26,047 nt of DNA from positions 1-26,047 of IMG/VR virus record IMGVR_UViG_3300043464_000465. One strand, 5' to 3'. This stretch comes from a virus. A program made the position numbers and the translations under genes. Below the pieces are notes generated by a model. That model was not told the origin of the DNA, did not search any database, and saw nothing but the letters and a program-made list of their open reading frames with translations. Position 1 is the stretch's first letter. Each line of letters begins with the position of its first letter. Below are positions 7,973-16,410 of the stretch, in pieces.

Positions 7973-8452
7973 TTACTCCTTAAATTTATTACTTTTAGTT
8001 AAATTGTCTATTGCTGGTATTACTTGCAAATTTGAAGCTAAATGTAAGCCACTCACTTGCTTTCCTCTTAGTGGAATAATGTGGTCAACGTGATAATTTA
8101 ACCCAACATTATTTAATGCTTTTGCATAAATATATACACATTCAGTTTCAAATAAATCTATTGCACTTGACCAAGATGGTAACCTATTTAATTTTGAAGC
8201 TCTTTTTCTTGATGATTGCTCCAAAACTTTGCTTGGGTTTTTTTGACCCCATTCCCTTACTCTTTTTGCATTATTTTCTTTAAATTCTTGGTTGTCTTTA
8301 TTTCTGTGATAATAATTTTTTGAAGCAATGTTTAATTTTTCTTTATTCTCATCATTCCACTTTTTGCTTGCTGCCAATACTTTTTCTTTATTTTTTTGAG
8401 CATATCTTTTTTGAGCTGCTCGTCTTAATTCTCTTTGATAATCAGTTAACAT
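7973..8452 (-). CDS. HNH endonuclease, homing-type, inserted in the structural operon
   Basis: 159 residues. The N-terminal 90 residues are lysine-rich with repeated NKEK-type helices, probably DNA binding. The HNH core is at the C-terminus: DHIIPL (123-128), HLASNLQVIP (137-146) and a final asparagine and lysine at about 150-153. The coding sequence is clearly richer in A and T than its neighbours, and it splits two structural genes that are often adjacent. It starts on a TAATG with the adaptor stop, so it is translated with the operon. This is a free-standing mobile endonuclease by all appearances; the target site is unknown. Confidence 0.85.
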   Translation of the reverse strand: MLTDYQRELRRAAQKRYAQKNKEKVLAASKKWNDENKEKLNIASKNYYHRNKDNQEFKENNAKRVREWGQKNPSKVLEQSSRKRASKLNRLPSWSSAIDLFETECVYIYAKALNNVGLNYHVDHIIPLRGKQVSGLHLASNLQVIPAIDNLTKSNKFKE

Positions 8453-9072
8453 TATCTAGTAGCTATACTTATTGATATAGGAGAACCTGCATATTCCCCT
8501 TGGTCATCACTTACTGTTAGCGCATTTAAGGCTCTTTCATACAATGCTGCCCATATTTGCAGTCTTGGGTCATTCATAATGTATGTTTCTGCCTCTCCTA
8601 ATGCACCGTAAAGCAACAAGTCAGGACAAGTAGTAGTAAATGCGTTAGTAGTGTTGCCAGTAGTTAAGAATGGTGGTGCTGAATAATATAAAAGCTCTAT
8701 TGTGTAATTGCTGTCTGGTACTGGTGATAATTGAAACTCCTCTGCAAGCACGGTGTATTGATGTGGCAAGCCGGTATCAGTAGTACGAGAGTTACGGAAT
8801 AGTGCGCTAGGTGATAAGTACTCTAGCGATGTTACTGGGTTTGTATTTAAATGAATGTCACGCATCTGCAAAAAGTCTGATGGTAGCTCAATTGTAGAGT
8901 CACCTGCTGTTGCTGTTGTTGTTGCAACCTTCAACATTTGGCGAATACGCAACTCTCTGCGTAAACGTGTTTCAGCAAGCCTGATAAAGTCAGGAATCAT
9001 TGCCGTTAAGTCGCTACGAGCTAAGTAACTAGCAATAGTAGTCTGTAAGTCGGAGTAATTTGTTAGGCTCAT
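8452..9072 (-). CDS. Head-tail adaptor (gp4/SU10-type)
   Basis: 206 residues. Opening pattern: YSDLQTTIASYLARSDLTAM, then IPDFIRLAETRLRRELRIR. Closing pattern: PDLLLYGALGEAETYIMNDP. Both fit the podovirus adaptor family that docks twelve copies under the portal. The protein is mostly helical with a central beta part. It sits two genes after the capsid, the usual place. ATGA overlap with the preceding gene. Structural assignment is recalled from family pattern. Confidence 0.75.
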   Translation of the reverse strand: MSLTNYSDLQTTIASYLARSDLTAMIPDFIRLAETRLRRELRIRQMLKVATTTATAGDSTIELPSDFLQMRDIHLNTNPVTSLEYLSPSALFRNSRTTDTGLPHQYTVLAEEFQLSPVPDSNYTIELLYYSAPPFLTTGNTTNAFTTTCPDLLLYGALGEAETYIMNDPRLQIWAALYERALNALTVSDDQGEYAGSPISISIATR

Positions 9073-9386
9073 ATCCTACCTGCTCTGGTTCTAAATGCTC
9101 TGTTATCGGGGTTGTTTAACCATTCGTTAAATCGTTTCTTATCTATTACTGCAAAGCCTCGTGTTATGCCTTGCTTCTCTAATTCTGCGAAAACTGTGAG
9201 CGGTATAGATGCTACCTTGTTGCCAAATGCATCCTCGCTCCATCTTTTACGTTCGTCTTGAGCAGCGTACTCACGCTTATTCATCTCAAGTATGCCAGTT
9301 ATGTCTTGGCTCTTAGCAATGATTAGTTCATCACCGTTATCTATGAATGATGTATCTGTAATGCCGTTGGATATTATATTGCTCAT
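9069..9386 (-). CDS. Conserved hypothetical between capsid and adaptor
   Basis: 105 residues. The ending WLNNPDNRAFRTRAGRI and the middle SQDITGILEMNKREYAAQ are features I recall in a small protein found at this same place in podophages with P22-like portals. No enzymatic motif is visible. A role in head completion is a guess from synteny. GAGG four bases before the ATG is the ribosome site. Confidence 0.7.
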   Translation of the reverse strand: MSNIISNGITDTSFIDNGDELIIAKSQDITGILEMNKREYAAQDERKRWSEDAFGNKVASIPLTVFAELEKQGITRGFAVIDKKRFNEWLNNPDNRAFRTRAGRI

Positions 9387-9399
9387 AAGACCTCATAAT

Positions 9400-9420
9400 G
9401 GGGGAGAGTTTCCCCTCCCC
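9400..9420 (-). terminator. GC-rich hairpin after the capsid gene
   Basis: GGGGAG (9401-9406) pairs with CTCCCC (9415-9420), or alternatively GGGGA with TCCCC at 9411-9415. No T run follows on the minus strand, so it is not a textbook terminator. It may lower readthrough or protect the capsid mRNA 3' end. Confidence 0.45.
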
Positions 9421-9442
9421 ACATATCTAACTCATTGATTTA

Positions 9443-10387
9443 TCAAGTTAAATCGGCAATAATTCCATGCGCTGCTTCGTTCTTAACTTCCAATGTGTAC
9501 TCTACCAATAGTTGAGTTACATCAGCGTCACCAGTTTTGGCAAGCTCATTAGTTTGGAATGGGCGTAAGTAAGCTACTGAAGCCATTTCTGGGTCTAGTA
9601 AGAATGCTACGTCATCTGAGTCTGAGTTAGGAATGAAACGGTTAGGTACGATAGAGATAGTACCAAAGTCTGAAACAAACACGTCAGCAGCAGCGATGAT
9701 AGATGCTTGTACGTTGCTTGGGATATCTTTGTAACGTGTAGCGATACCGGCAAATGTAGATGCAACTACTTTTTGAGCTGGAGTTACCATCAAGATTGTT
9801 GGTGAACCACCTGCAACATAAGCAGATTGGATAACTGTATTCAAGATAGTTTGAGTAAATGCACGGTCTGTACCAGTTCCACGAGCAGTAGTACCAGATG
9901 CACCAGCAGTACCAGAAGTACCACCAGAGTAGTTGGTATTTAACCATGCTTGTAAGCCACCCAAAGTACGAGCAGTTGTAGCATCACCAGCAGAAGCAAC
10001 TTGGTTGCTTAACAAGATAGCTTCCATGTCACGTTTGATTTCGGCAGAAGCCTTAGCCAATTGGTATGCTTTCTCAGATTTACGACCAGCTTTGTTAACT
10101 GTTTCCAAAGTACCAGAAACTTTAACAGTTTTAGCAGAAATTTGAGTACGGTTACCGATACGAGTAGTAGGTGATAATGTTGCATCAGATGCAGCAGCAC
10201 CCTCAACTACAGCGTTAGAAGTGTTAACAGCAGCCAAGCTGTCTTTTTGCCACTCGTGGTATACGGCAGTAGCAGAAGTCTTACCAACAGATGTCATGAA
10301 TGGAGTATCTGTAGGAGAGATGTTGTAGATTACATTAGCCAAGTCTTCACGTTGACCAATGGCGGTATAGGTTTGATATGTTGCCAT
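9443..10387 (-). CDS. Major capsid protein, SU10/DUF5309 type
   Basis: 314 residues. The start YQTYTAIGQREDLANVIYNI, then SPTDTPFMTSVGK, is typical of the SU10-type HK97-fold capsid family. Further matches are the VEGAAASDATLSPTTRIGNR block and the middle K(A)EIKRDMEAILLSNQ helix. The C-terminal half (YLRPFQTNELAKTGDADVTQ) fits the family end. It follows a scaffold-like gene and has a strong AAGGA ribosome site, as expected for the most abundant virion protein. Codon use is noticeably regular (many AGCAGT/GTAC-type choices on the plus strand), consistent with high expression. Confidence 0.9.
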   Translation of the reverse strand: MATYQTYTAIGQREDLANVIYNISPTDTPFMTSVGKTSATAVYHEWQKDSLAAVNTSNAVVEGAAASDATLSPTTRIGNRTQISAKTVKVSGTLETVNKAGRKSEKAYQLAKASAEIKRDMEAILLSNQVASAGDATTARTLGGLQAWLNTNYSGGTSGTAGASGTTARGTGTDRAFTQTILNTVIQSAYVAGGSPTILMVTPAQKVVASTFAGIATRYKDIPSNVQASIIAAADVFVSDFGTISIVPNRFIPNSDSDDVAFLLDPEMASVAYLRPFQTNELAKTGDADVTQLLVEYTLEVKNEAAHGIIADLT

Positions 10388-10396
10388 GATAATTCC

Positions 10397-11365
10397 TTAA
10401 ATAAAGTTTTCAAAAGCAGAAACCGCATCACGGATTTTGCCTGTTTTTTGTAATTGAGCCATAGCCTTCTTATGCTGGTCAGTATTTGTTGCTGTGTTAC
10501 TGTTACCAGACTTAATAGTCTTAGGCGGTTCACTAACCCTCTTGTTTAGTTGAGGCTTAGATTGTTGTAATTTATCGTACTGCATTGCCTTATACAATGC
10601 CATAACGTGCCGAGCATCACGTACTGCTGATAACTCTTGGTCTGAGAATCCTAAGTTCTTTGCGAATGAACGCAAGTCTGACCTTAGTGCCTCTCCCTTA
10701 ACTGGGTCGCTATATTCCGGTAGTGATTCAGACAATACAGCAGCTTGCTGAGATAGGTATTGTTGCATTCCTTGCTGTTGCTCCGCTTGTTGCATCTCTG
10801 CAATGCGTTGTCTTTCAGCTTGTATTGCGTATAGCTTCTCTTTATTCTGCGACATCTCTGCCACTCGTACAGCGTAACCAATAGGGTCGGACTCTTTTAA
10901 GTAGTCCAAGTCTTCCTGTGGCTGTTGAGAGTTTAGTAACTGCTCCATTGCCTGCAACCGTTCTGCATAAGCATCACGCATATATTTGGCTTCTTCAATA
11001 GCTTTTTGTTCAGCCTCTACTGCTTTTCTTTGCTCTGCTACTTGTTGCGTCTTTTTGGTGTAATCTGCACCTTGTTGCGCTAGTGATTTTAGTTCAGTTA
11101 AGGTTAGTTCTTTATCCTCGCCACCGACTTTAACATTAAATCGTTGTTCGTCTTGGTCTGATACAGACTCCTCTGAGCCATCATCGTCTTGCTCAACTTC
11201 TTGCTCGTTACCACCTTCTTCATTCTCTTGCTCTTGTCGCTCTTCTGCTTGCCCTTCTTCGGGTGCTTCCGATGCATCCATTAAACCTAAGAATGCGTTT
11301 GTTGCTTCATTGATAGTGCCATTACTTTGTGTGTCACTCCCGTTAGGGTTGGTGTCGGTAGTCAT
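10397..11365 (-). CDS. Scaffold-like head assembly protein
   Basis: 322 residues with the features of scaffolds rather than a specific sequence match. There is a glutamate-rich, disordered-looking segment at about 32-75 and a long charged helix/coiled coil at about 88-215 (KTQQVAEQRKAVEAEQKAIE and onward). A basic C-terminal part follows (about 265-322), where scaffolds touch the capsid. It lies between portal-side genes and the capsid, the standard place. GGAG precedes the ATG. Confidence 0.75.
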   Translation of the reverse strand: MTTDTNPNGSDTQSNGTINEATNAFLGLMDASEAPEEGQAEERQEQENEEGGNEQEVEQDDDGSEESVSDQDEQRFNVKVGGEDKELTLTELKSLAQQGADYTKKTQQVAEQRKAVEAEQKAIEEAKYMRDAYAERLQAMEQLLNSQQPQEDLDYLKESDPIGYAVRVAEMSQNKEKLYAIQAERQRIAEMQQAEQQQGMQQYLSQQAAVLSESLPEYSDPVKGEALRSDLRSFAKNLGFSDQELSAVRDARHVMALYKAMQYDKLQQSKPQLNKRVSEPPKTIKSGNSNTATNTDQHKKAMAQLQKTGKIRDAVSAFENFI

Positions 11366-11379
11366 TTAAATCTCCAAAT

Positions 11380-11394
11380 GCTAGTGCGCCTAGC
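11380..11394 (-). other. Short perfect hairpin before the scaffold ribosome site
   Basis: GCTAG (11380-11384) pairs with CTAGC (11390-11394) around a five-base loop, in the 44-base gap upstream of the scaffold gene. It might serve RNA processing or be chance. Confidence 0.25.
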
Positions 11395-11409
11395 CACGTT
11401 TTATAGATA

Positions 11410-11640
11410 CTATAAAATCTTCCAGCGTTTGGCATTAATCTTGCGGTCATCTGCCATGCCAACTATATGAGCCATTACTTCACGGATAGCAGTTAGCTTT
11501 GTGTAAGCATCTTGTCGCTCATCGTAATCATAAAGCGGTGAATTAGCCCACCGTAGCATTTGTAAATCTTCCATCTCTTTAAACACATCCAAGAAGTTTT
11601 GGTCTTGGAGCATATTGTTTGCCCACTCTGATTTGGTCAT
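11410..11640 (-). CDS. Conserved small protein downstream of portal
   Basis: 76 residues, mainly helical and acidic/aromatic at first (MTKSEWANNMLQDQNFLDVF), basic at the end (INAKRWKIL). The ATG follows the portal TAA with no gap (TAAATG), so it is translationally tied to portal. I recall similar small proteins in this spot but no function. Confidence 0.65.
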   Translation of the reverse strand: MTKSEWANNMLQDQNFLDVFKEMEDLQMLRWANSPLYDYDERQDAYTKLTAIREVMAHIVGMADDRKINAKRWKIL

Positions 11641-13791
11641 TTATACACCATAGGTTGTGTTAATATCAAAGTTTTCTTCTATATCTTGTGGTTCAGCCTT
11701 TATACCACTTTTTACCATTTCATTCAAGCTAGTAATGGCTGACATAATAGCGTTAAGCTGCTCTGTCTGTAGTTTACCGTCTGTTGCCTGTGTCTTTAGC
11801 TCAAGCTCCATCTGTTTCAATTGCAACTCGGCTTCCTTAATACGGTAGTCACCTTCCATTTGCATTTGTTTTTGTTGCATCTCTAGTTCTTTACGAGCGT
11901 TATCTACCTGCATTTGCTCACGGTCTAGTTGTAGCTTGGCTTGGTTGGTCTGTGCAGTAAGTTGAGCTTTTTGTTCTTCAACCTTGGCATATAACTGTGC
12001 TGCCTCTGAGTTAGGGTCAGCAGGTGGTTGACTTGCTTGTTGCATTATTTGCTGCTCAACTTCTGGTGTAATGTCATTAATGAATGATGTGGTGTCTTTA
12101 AAGCCAGCCATCTCAATCATACGACCTAGTGTGCTGCGGTATTGCGTTACAGTCACCAATGGGTTGTTAGCACCGTACTTGCCGATGATTTCTTCCTGTT
12201 TAGCCATAATCATTTGTAACATAGCAATCTGCTCTTGGCGGTTACCGTTGCCCAAGCCTACATTGATTGATACATCGTAAAGGTCAGACCATTCACGTGG
12301 GTCATAAGATACCCATTTGCCACGCATACGGATTGTCTTGGCTTGATTTTGGTATTTGCATAGTAGGTGCAAGATGCCACGGAATAGTGATTTAACACCT
12401 GTTTCAGCAAAGATACGAGCCATTAGCTCTAGCTTACCTGCTGACTGTTGCATCATGGCTGCCACGGCTGTTGCTGTAGTGTTCTGTAGCACGTTAGCAT
12501 CAAGACCTTGCTGTAGGTCACTAACACCGGTACGTTTAGCCTGTACACCGTCTAGGTATTCCATCATCGGGAATGACTGACCTGCTGTGTTCTGTACGTT
12601 TAGTTGTGTGACTGCTGCGTTATTCTTAACACGAACAACACCACCGGCAGTAGACGTTAGTAAGTCATCTAGGTTTACTTGACCCTCTACGGCTGTAACA
12701 CGGGCATTGTTTGTTAGGTACAAGTTGTCTAGCATCTGACGTAGGATAGTAGACTTGGTTAGTTGCAAGTCCATTGTCCTGTCGGCTAGTGATTGACCAA
12801 AGAATTTGTGTGGAATAGGAATTGGGCATACAGAGTGGAATGGCACATAGTCGCATTCTTCATTAGACAGTATTGTTTCACCGCCTAGGATAACCCTGCG
12901 TAGCTCTAGCAAGCCGTTGTCGTTAGTATCTACCTTGATGTAGCACTCAAATATCTCAACTTCTTCCATTGATAGGTCGCTGGACTGTGTATAGTCAGGC
13001 AACTCATCACGACCAAAACGAGCTAAACGCTCTGGTGCGTACTCTAAACGGTCATTAGCTGGGATTGTGTCTACGATAGACTTTTCGTAACCCATAGCAA
13101 TCAAGTCACCACGGGCAATCATTCTACGGTGTGCTGTGAATGGTGAGTCCTCAATGGTCTTAGCACGTTTGCTAATTAGGAACTCTTCTGGTGGTACGTT
13201 CTCAATGGCAATACGGCTCTCATCGTTTATCTTTTGTATTGTAATGTTATGCGTATTGTAAGGCATACCATCCATGCCAATGACTATGTCAGTCACTTGC
13301 TTGACGATTTCCCACTCACCGGTCTGCATAATCATGGCTAACTCATCGTCAGTCAGCCCTTTGTATTTTTCCTTAATGGTGTCTTTTTTCTCTTCCCAGT
13401 AGGCTTTAACAACACCGACCTTCTGTAGCAAAGCGTCTTTGAACCAGTTGTGTAGGATTAAGAAGCCATCGTTGTCTTTATAGAATACCCAGTTAGCCAT
13501 GTCACTAGCTTGGTCAGCAAGTTCTTCTTCACCGTCTTTAGTAGGCTCAAAACGGACTGCATCCTCGCATGATGTGAATACACGAATCAATTGTGGCAAT
13601 GCACCATCTACGGCTTCAGCTACCTCACCGGTAACTACTTGGCTGCGACCTTCTGTTTCGTTGCCATAGTGGTCACGGAAGTAGTAGCTCATTGCATCAG
13701 CACGGGCTTGAACCGTATCAGACTCTAAGTAGCCAATAGCGTTATTGATTTCATCAGCAACAAGTGCCTTTAATTCTTCTTGGTTCATCAT
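11641..13791 (-). CDS. Portal protein, P22-like
   Basis: 716 residues from the chosen ATG at 13791, close to the 725 of P22 portal. It is the dodecameric ring through which DNA enters and leaves the head. Family marks include YYFRDHYGNETEGRSQVVTG near the start, LHNWFKDALLQKVGVVKAYW, NVPPEEFLISKRAKTIEDSP and VCPIPIPHKFFGQSLADR. The last 130 residues are a long Gln/Lys/Glu coiled coil, like the barrel of P22-type portals. I prefer 13791 because it gives a TAATG with the terminase stop; an ATG twelve bases upstream (13803) would have its AAGG only one base away. Confidence 0.9.
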   Translation of the reverse strand: MMNQEELKALVADEINNAIGYLESDTVQARADAMSYYFRDHYGNETEGRSQVVTGEVAEAVDGALPQLIRVFTSCEDAVRFEPTKDGEEELADQASDMANWVFYKDNDGFLILHNWFKDALLQKVGVVKAYWEEKKDTIKEKYKGLTDDELAMIMQTGEWEIVKQVTDIVIGMDGMPYNTHNITIQKINDESRIAIENVPPEEFLISKRAKTIEDSPFTAHRRMIARGDLIAMGYEKSIVDTIPANDRLEYAPERLARFGRDELPDYTQSSDLSMEEVEIFECYIKVDTNDNGLLELRRVILGGETILSNEECDYVPFHSVCPIPIPHKFFGQSLADRTMDLQLTKSTILRQMLDNLYLTNNARVTAVEGQVNLDDLLTSTAGGVVRVKNNAAVTQLNVQNTAGQSFPMMEYLDGVQAKRTGVSDLQQGLDANVLQNTTATAVAAMMQQSAGKLELMARIFAETGVKSLFRGILHLLCKYQNQAKTIRMRGKWVSYDPREWSDLYDVSINVGLGNGNRQEQIAMLQMIMAKQEEIIGKYGANNPLVTVTQYRSTLGRMIEMAGFKDTTSFINDITPEVEQQIMQQASQPPADPNSEAAQLYAKVEEQKAQLTAQTNQAKLQLDREQMQVDNARKELEMQQKQMQMEGDYRIKEAELQLKQMELELKTQATDGKLQTEQLNAIMSAITSLNEMVKSGIKAEPQDIEENFDINTTYGV

Positions 13792-15086
13792 TATACGACC
13801 CATGCCTTATTTTGTTGTAATGGTTTAGACCATGTTGTATCTACTTCTACTAACCCTATTGCTAAATACCTAAACGAGTCTGCAAAGTGTGATGACCAGT
13901 CGTGAACTGGCTTATCGTAAAACACGTTCTGCTTCTCGTTAAACTCACGTCTATAGTTACGCAATGCTACTAGACCGTTCTTTGTGTGTTCCATATCAAA
14001 CCAGCATCTAGGCAGCATACGTCTGACTGCTTGAATGCCATCTGCTATAGATAGGCTTGGTGCTACTGTTACGTCTAGTCCAGCTTCCATTAAGACTTCT
14101 AGTCTGCTGCGCCCTGTAGTCATCTCTCTGACTCTTACATCGTGCGGTAGAATCTGCTGACCTTTATCGTAACCGTTGTCACGTAACCAGCTTACATAGT
14201 AATCTAATCCTACTCCGTGGTTCTCTGTGCAATCTATTAGCTGTATCTCTTTACCGACTATCTGCGCTACCCAAATACACGTACTGTCGCTGACACCCAA
14301 ATCCCAGCTACAAACAATCTTTGCCAGTTCGTCTTTAGGAATCTTAGTAACACGCTTCTCGTTATCGGCTTCATGTAATAGTGACCCATAGTAAGCACCT
14401 TCTACTGGTGCGTCAAAGCTACACTCAAACTCTTGCTTGTACTTGTCCTCGCCCATCTCGTTCTTAGCACTAGCCAACTCTTGGGGGTCTAGTATGCCAG
14501 TATCACTAGCCTTAAACTCTAAGAACTTCCAGCCTTCTGTGACCATTGCACGTTCTTTAAACTCTCTAAAGTGATTATTCCCCTTTGGAGTGCCGATAAA
14601 CAAACAGAATCCTTTTCTGTCTGCTAGTGCCGGTCTTACAATCTCATTCCATATCTTTGGGTCTTGGTCACCAACCTCGTCTAGTACAACACCATCAAAG
14701 TATTGTCCACGTAAGCTATCACCGTTCTCTGAACCGTATAAGCTAATACGTCTTCCTAAGAAGTCTACACGCAATTCAGCAATGTTGACTGTAGCACCCA
14801 ATGGTCTTGTATATTCTATAAGGTAATCAAATGCTACTCGTTTAGCTTGTGCATACGTTGGTGCAATATAAGCGTAACGAGGGTTCTTCTGTTCGTTGTT
14901 TAATGCTGCATTAATAAGATGTAGGATAGCTGAAACAGTCTTACCCATACGTCTATGTGCAACTACTACAGTAAAGCGATTATTATTTACCGCTCTATGA
15001 ATATCTAGTTGAGGTTGTCTTGGTCTGTAACCTAAATCTGGTGCTGCTTCCTCAACTTCTTCATACTCTAATACTTCATCAGTCAT
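13791..15086 (-). CDS. terL: Terminase large subunit
   Basis: 431 residues; the ATP-driven DNA packaging motor and headful/cutting nuclease. Visible motifs are a Walker-A-like HRRMGKT (44-50), Walker B VVLDEVGD (133-140), the coupling motif FIGTPKG (163-169), nuclease motif I SWDLGVSDST (260-269), an LPHD (313-316) and an aspartate in DSFRYLAIG close to the end. All catalytic positions appear intact. Its ATG lies eight bases inside the TerS-like gene, and its stop overlaps the portal start. Confidence 0.95.
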   Translation of the reverse strand: MTDEVLEYEEVEEAAPDLGYRPRQPQLDIHRAVNNNRFTVVVAHRRMGKTVSAILHLINAALNNEQKNPRYAYIAPTYAQAKRVAFDYLIEYTRPLGATVNIAELRVDFLGRRISLYGSENGDSLRGQYFDGVVLDEVGDQDPKIWNEIVRPALADRKGFCLFIGTPKGNNHFREFKERAMVTEGWKFLEFKASDTGILDPQELASAKNEMGEDKYKQEFECSFDAPVEGAYYGSLLHEADNEKRVTKIPKDELAKIVCSWDLGVSDSTCIWVAQIVGKEIQLIDCTENHGVGLDYYVSWLRDNGYDKGQQILPHDVRVREMTTGRSRLEVLMEAGLDVTVAPSLSIADGIQAVRRMLPRCWFDMEHTKNGLVALRNYRREFNEKQNVFYDKPVHDWSSHFADSFRYLAIGLVEVDTTWSKPLQQNKAWVV

Positions 15087-15336
15087 TAGGTACGCCTGTA
15101 ATGATTTTCATCACCATAGGAGAGTCTGCATCGCCACTCATCTCTATTGCCTTCAAGTCAGGTAAGACTTTGTCTAATAAAGTTTTTCCGATATTAACTT
15201 GTATTGCTGTTAGCTCAATATCACCATCATAGGCTTTCATTAATCTATTGATGATTGCCGAGGCTTGAATCTTACTTCTTACATCGTCTTGATGTCTACG
15301 ACCCATGGGTCTGCCAGCTAGTTTTTTGTCTTCCAT
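15079..15336 (-). CDS. Terminase small subunit-like
   Basis: 85 residues. The start is basic (GRPMGRRHQDDVRSKIQASA) and is followed by a helix-rich stretch with IELTAIQVNIGKTLLDKVLP, resembling short small-terminase proteins that recognise the packaging site. Its position, directly before and overlapping terL, is the strongest support. AAGGAG is at a good distance from the ATG. Confidence 0.75.
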   Translation of the reverse strand: MEDKKLAGRPMGRRHQDDVRSKIQASAIINRLMKAYDGDIELTAIQVNIGKTLLDKVLPDLKAIEMSGDADSPMVMKIITGVPND

Positions 15337-15379
15337 TGTCTTGTGACTCCTTATAGGTTGGTCACCCTATTGTTGTTAA

Positions 15380-15784
15380 TTATTTCATTCCACTTGCATT
15401 GTAAAAAGGAGATTGACCTTGTGATTGCATTAAATCTCTGTATGCTGCTGCTTTCTTAGCAATAGATGGAGTTATTATCCCTTTTGCTATTGATATTCTT
15501 TCGTACTCGTCTAGCGTAGGAACTACTGTTGGAAAGTCACCTTTTTCATCGCCTATAGAATACTCTGTAACATCATTACCTTTTAACTTACCTTGACCAG
15601 TAAGCAATCCTAGCCAACCAGTAGACTTAGGCATCATCTCGCCACCATACCCAGTTACGTTGCCTTTCTTGTCATATAATTCGTATGACCTTAGACCATA
15701 AGGACTAGGATAGTTTAAAGCATTTAACCCACCTTGTTGAGATGGGTTGCTAAATAATAATCCTAGTATCTGACTATAGTCCAT
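15380..15784 (-). CDS. Virion-associated protein with a recurring phage domain
   Basis: 134 residues. The second half reads MPKSTGWLG, then TEYSIG, then FPTVVPTLDEYE, then a final KKAAAYRDLMQSQGQSPFY. This is a small domain that I have seen in many internal or structural phage proteins (usually STELSIG, PTLVPTL, KSPF). Its function is unknown. Here it stands alone. No strong ribosome site precedes the ATG; the 26-residue gene upstream may provide coupling. Confidence 0.65.
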   Translation of the reverse strand: MDYSQILGLLFSNPSQQGGLNALNYPSPYGLRSYELYDKKGNVTGYGGEMMPKSTGWLGLLTGQGKLKGNDVTEYSIGDEKGDFPTVVPTLDEYERISIAKGIITPSIAKKAAAYRDLMQSQGQSPFYNASGMK

Positions 15785-15787
15785 ATG

Positions 15788-15868
15788 TTACCAATGATGT
15801 ATTGCGTTGATAATTAGAGTAAGGTTAGCGATTACAGCTAACAGTATTATTGCCCAATGGTCGTTCAT
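15788..15868 (-). CDS. 26-residue membrane peptide candidate
   Basis: ATG at 15868 opens a frame of 26 residues, MNDHWAIILLAVIANLTLII and six more, one hydrophobic helix with polar ends. It fills an otherwise empty 99-base gap. No convincing ribosome site. Tiny single-helix proteins are common in phages, but this could be chance. Confidence 0.4.
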   Translation of the reverse strand: MNDHWAIILLAVIANLTLIINAIHHW

Positions 15869-15883
15869 AATCTAATCGCATAA

Positions 15884-16258
15884 TTAATCTTCGGTTTCAA
15901 AGTCTTTACGTTCCCATACAGAGCATAGACGGGAGTTATGGCAAATTAAACTGAGCTTATGACACCATCCTCTCTGAACTTGACCATCATACAGGTCGTA
16001 CTTGTTTAGTGGGATGGCTTCCATAGCCTCAAACATTTCGGGAGTGTTGTCGTAGTATTCGCAGTTACCGCATCGTTGACGTTTGGCTTCTGCTGGTGTG
16101 ATTCGGAACATCTTAGCCATCTTTGCCCAGTACTCGGTATTAGGCAAACTTGGGTTCATAGCTCCTAGAGAATAGTTATCAATGGCATTCTTGGTGTTGT
16201 CAGCAATCTCTTTGGCTGTGCCAATAGTAGTCTTTGTGTCTAACAAACCTCTTGCCAT
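15884..16258 (-). CDS. Putative zinc-binding protein, first gene of the late operon
   Basis: 124 residues. RCGNCEYY (about 62-69) with later GWCHKLSLICHNSRLCSVW (about 97-115) gives at least five cysteines and two histidines placed like a small zinc site. The N-terminus is helical. I do not recognise a family with certainty. It is the first gene after the predicted late promoter and attenuator-like leader. AAGGGA is the ribosome site, directly after the leader's T run, so its translation start sits in the fold-sensitive part. Confidence 0.65.
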   Translation of the reverse strand: MARGLLDTKTTIGTAKEIADNTKNAIDNYSLGAMNPSLPNTEYWAKMAKMFRITPAEAKRQRCGNCEYYDNTPEMFEAMEAIPLNKYDLYDGQVQRGWCHKLSLICHNSRLCSVWERKDFETED

Positions 16259-16270
16259 AGTTATTCCCTT

Positions 16271-16313
16271 AAAAAGTAGGAGGTTCTCGCAACTAGACTA
16301 CCTCGGAGTCTAC
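16271..16313 (-). terminator. Attenuator-like leader of the late operon
   Basis: On the minus strand, GTAG (plus CTAC 16310-16313) can pair with CTAC (plus GTAG 16276-16279), and GAGGT with ACCTC (plus 16300-16304 with 16280-16284). A run of five T (plus AAAAA 16271-16275) follows directly: an intrinsic-terminator layout. A competing perfect hairpin TAGACT/AGTCTA (16294-16299 with 16307-16312) uses the same bases. The T run ends where the ribosome site of the next gene begins. Confidence 0.5.
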
Positions 16314-16390
16314 CCTATCACGTCTGAGGGGCAATGGTTACTTTCTAGCGATGTACAGTCGCTGGAATAAAAGAGTAATGCAGACTCGCA
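16313..16390. other. Upstream structured part of the same leader
   Basis: Two further hairpins are CCCT/AGGG (16313-16316 with 16327-16330) and CTAGCGA/TCGCTGG (16345-16351 with 16359-16365). The second contains a T-G pair that is a wobble only in plus-strand RNA and an A-C mismatch in minus-strand RNA, so the strand is not settled. No known riboswitch class is recognised. Confidence 0.35.
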
Positions 16391-16410
16391 CTACTATAAA
16401 TCGTTACGTG

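Noticed and set aside
9684-10206. Other-frame open frames in the capsid gene
   Set aside because: Tyrosine/cysteine- or leucine-rich junk readings produced by the capsid codons.
16270-16400. tRNA gene in the structured gap
   Set aside because: No T-loop GTTCRA motif, no seven-pair acceptor stem and no anticodon arm could be placed.
16270-16400. Known glutamine (glnA/Downstream-peptide) riboswitch
   Set aside because: The conserved core words of that class are absent; only the general terminator/antiterminator layout is seen.
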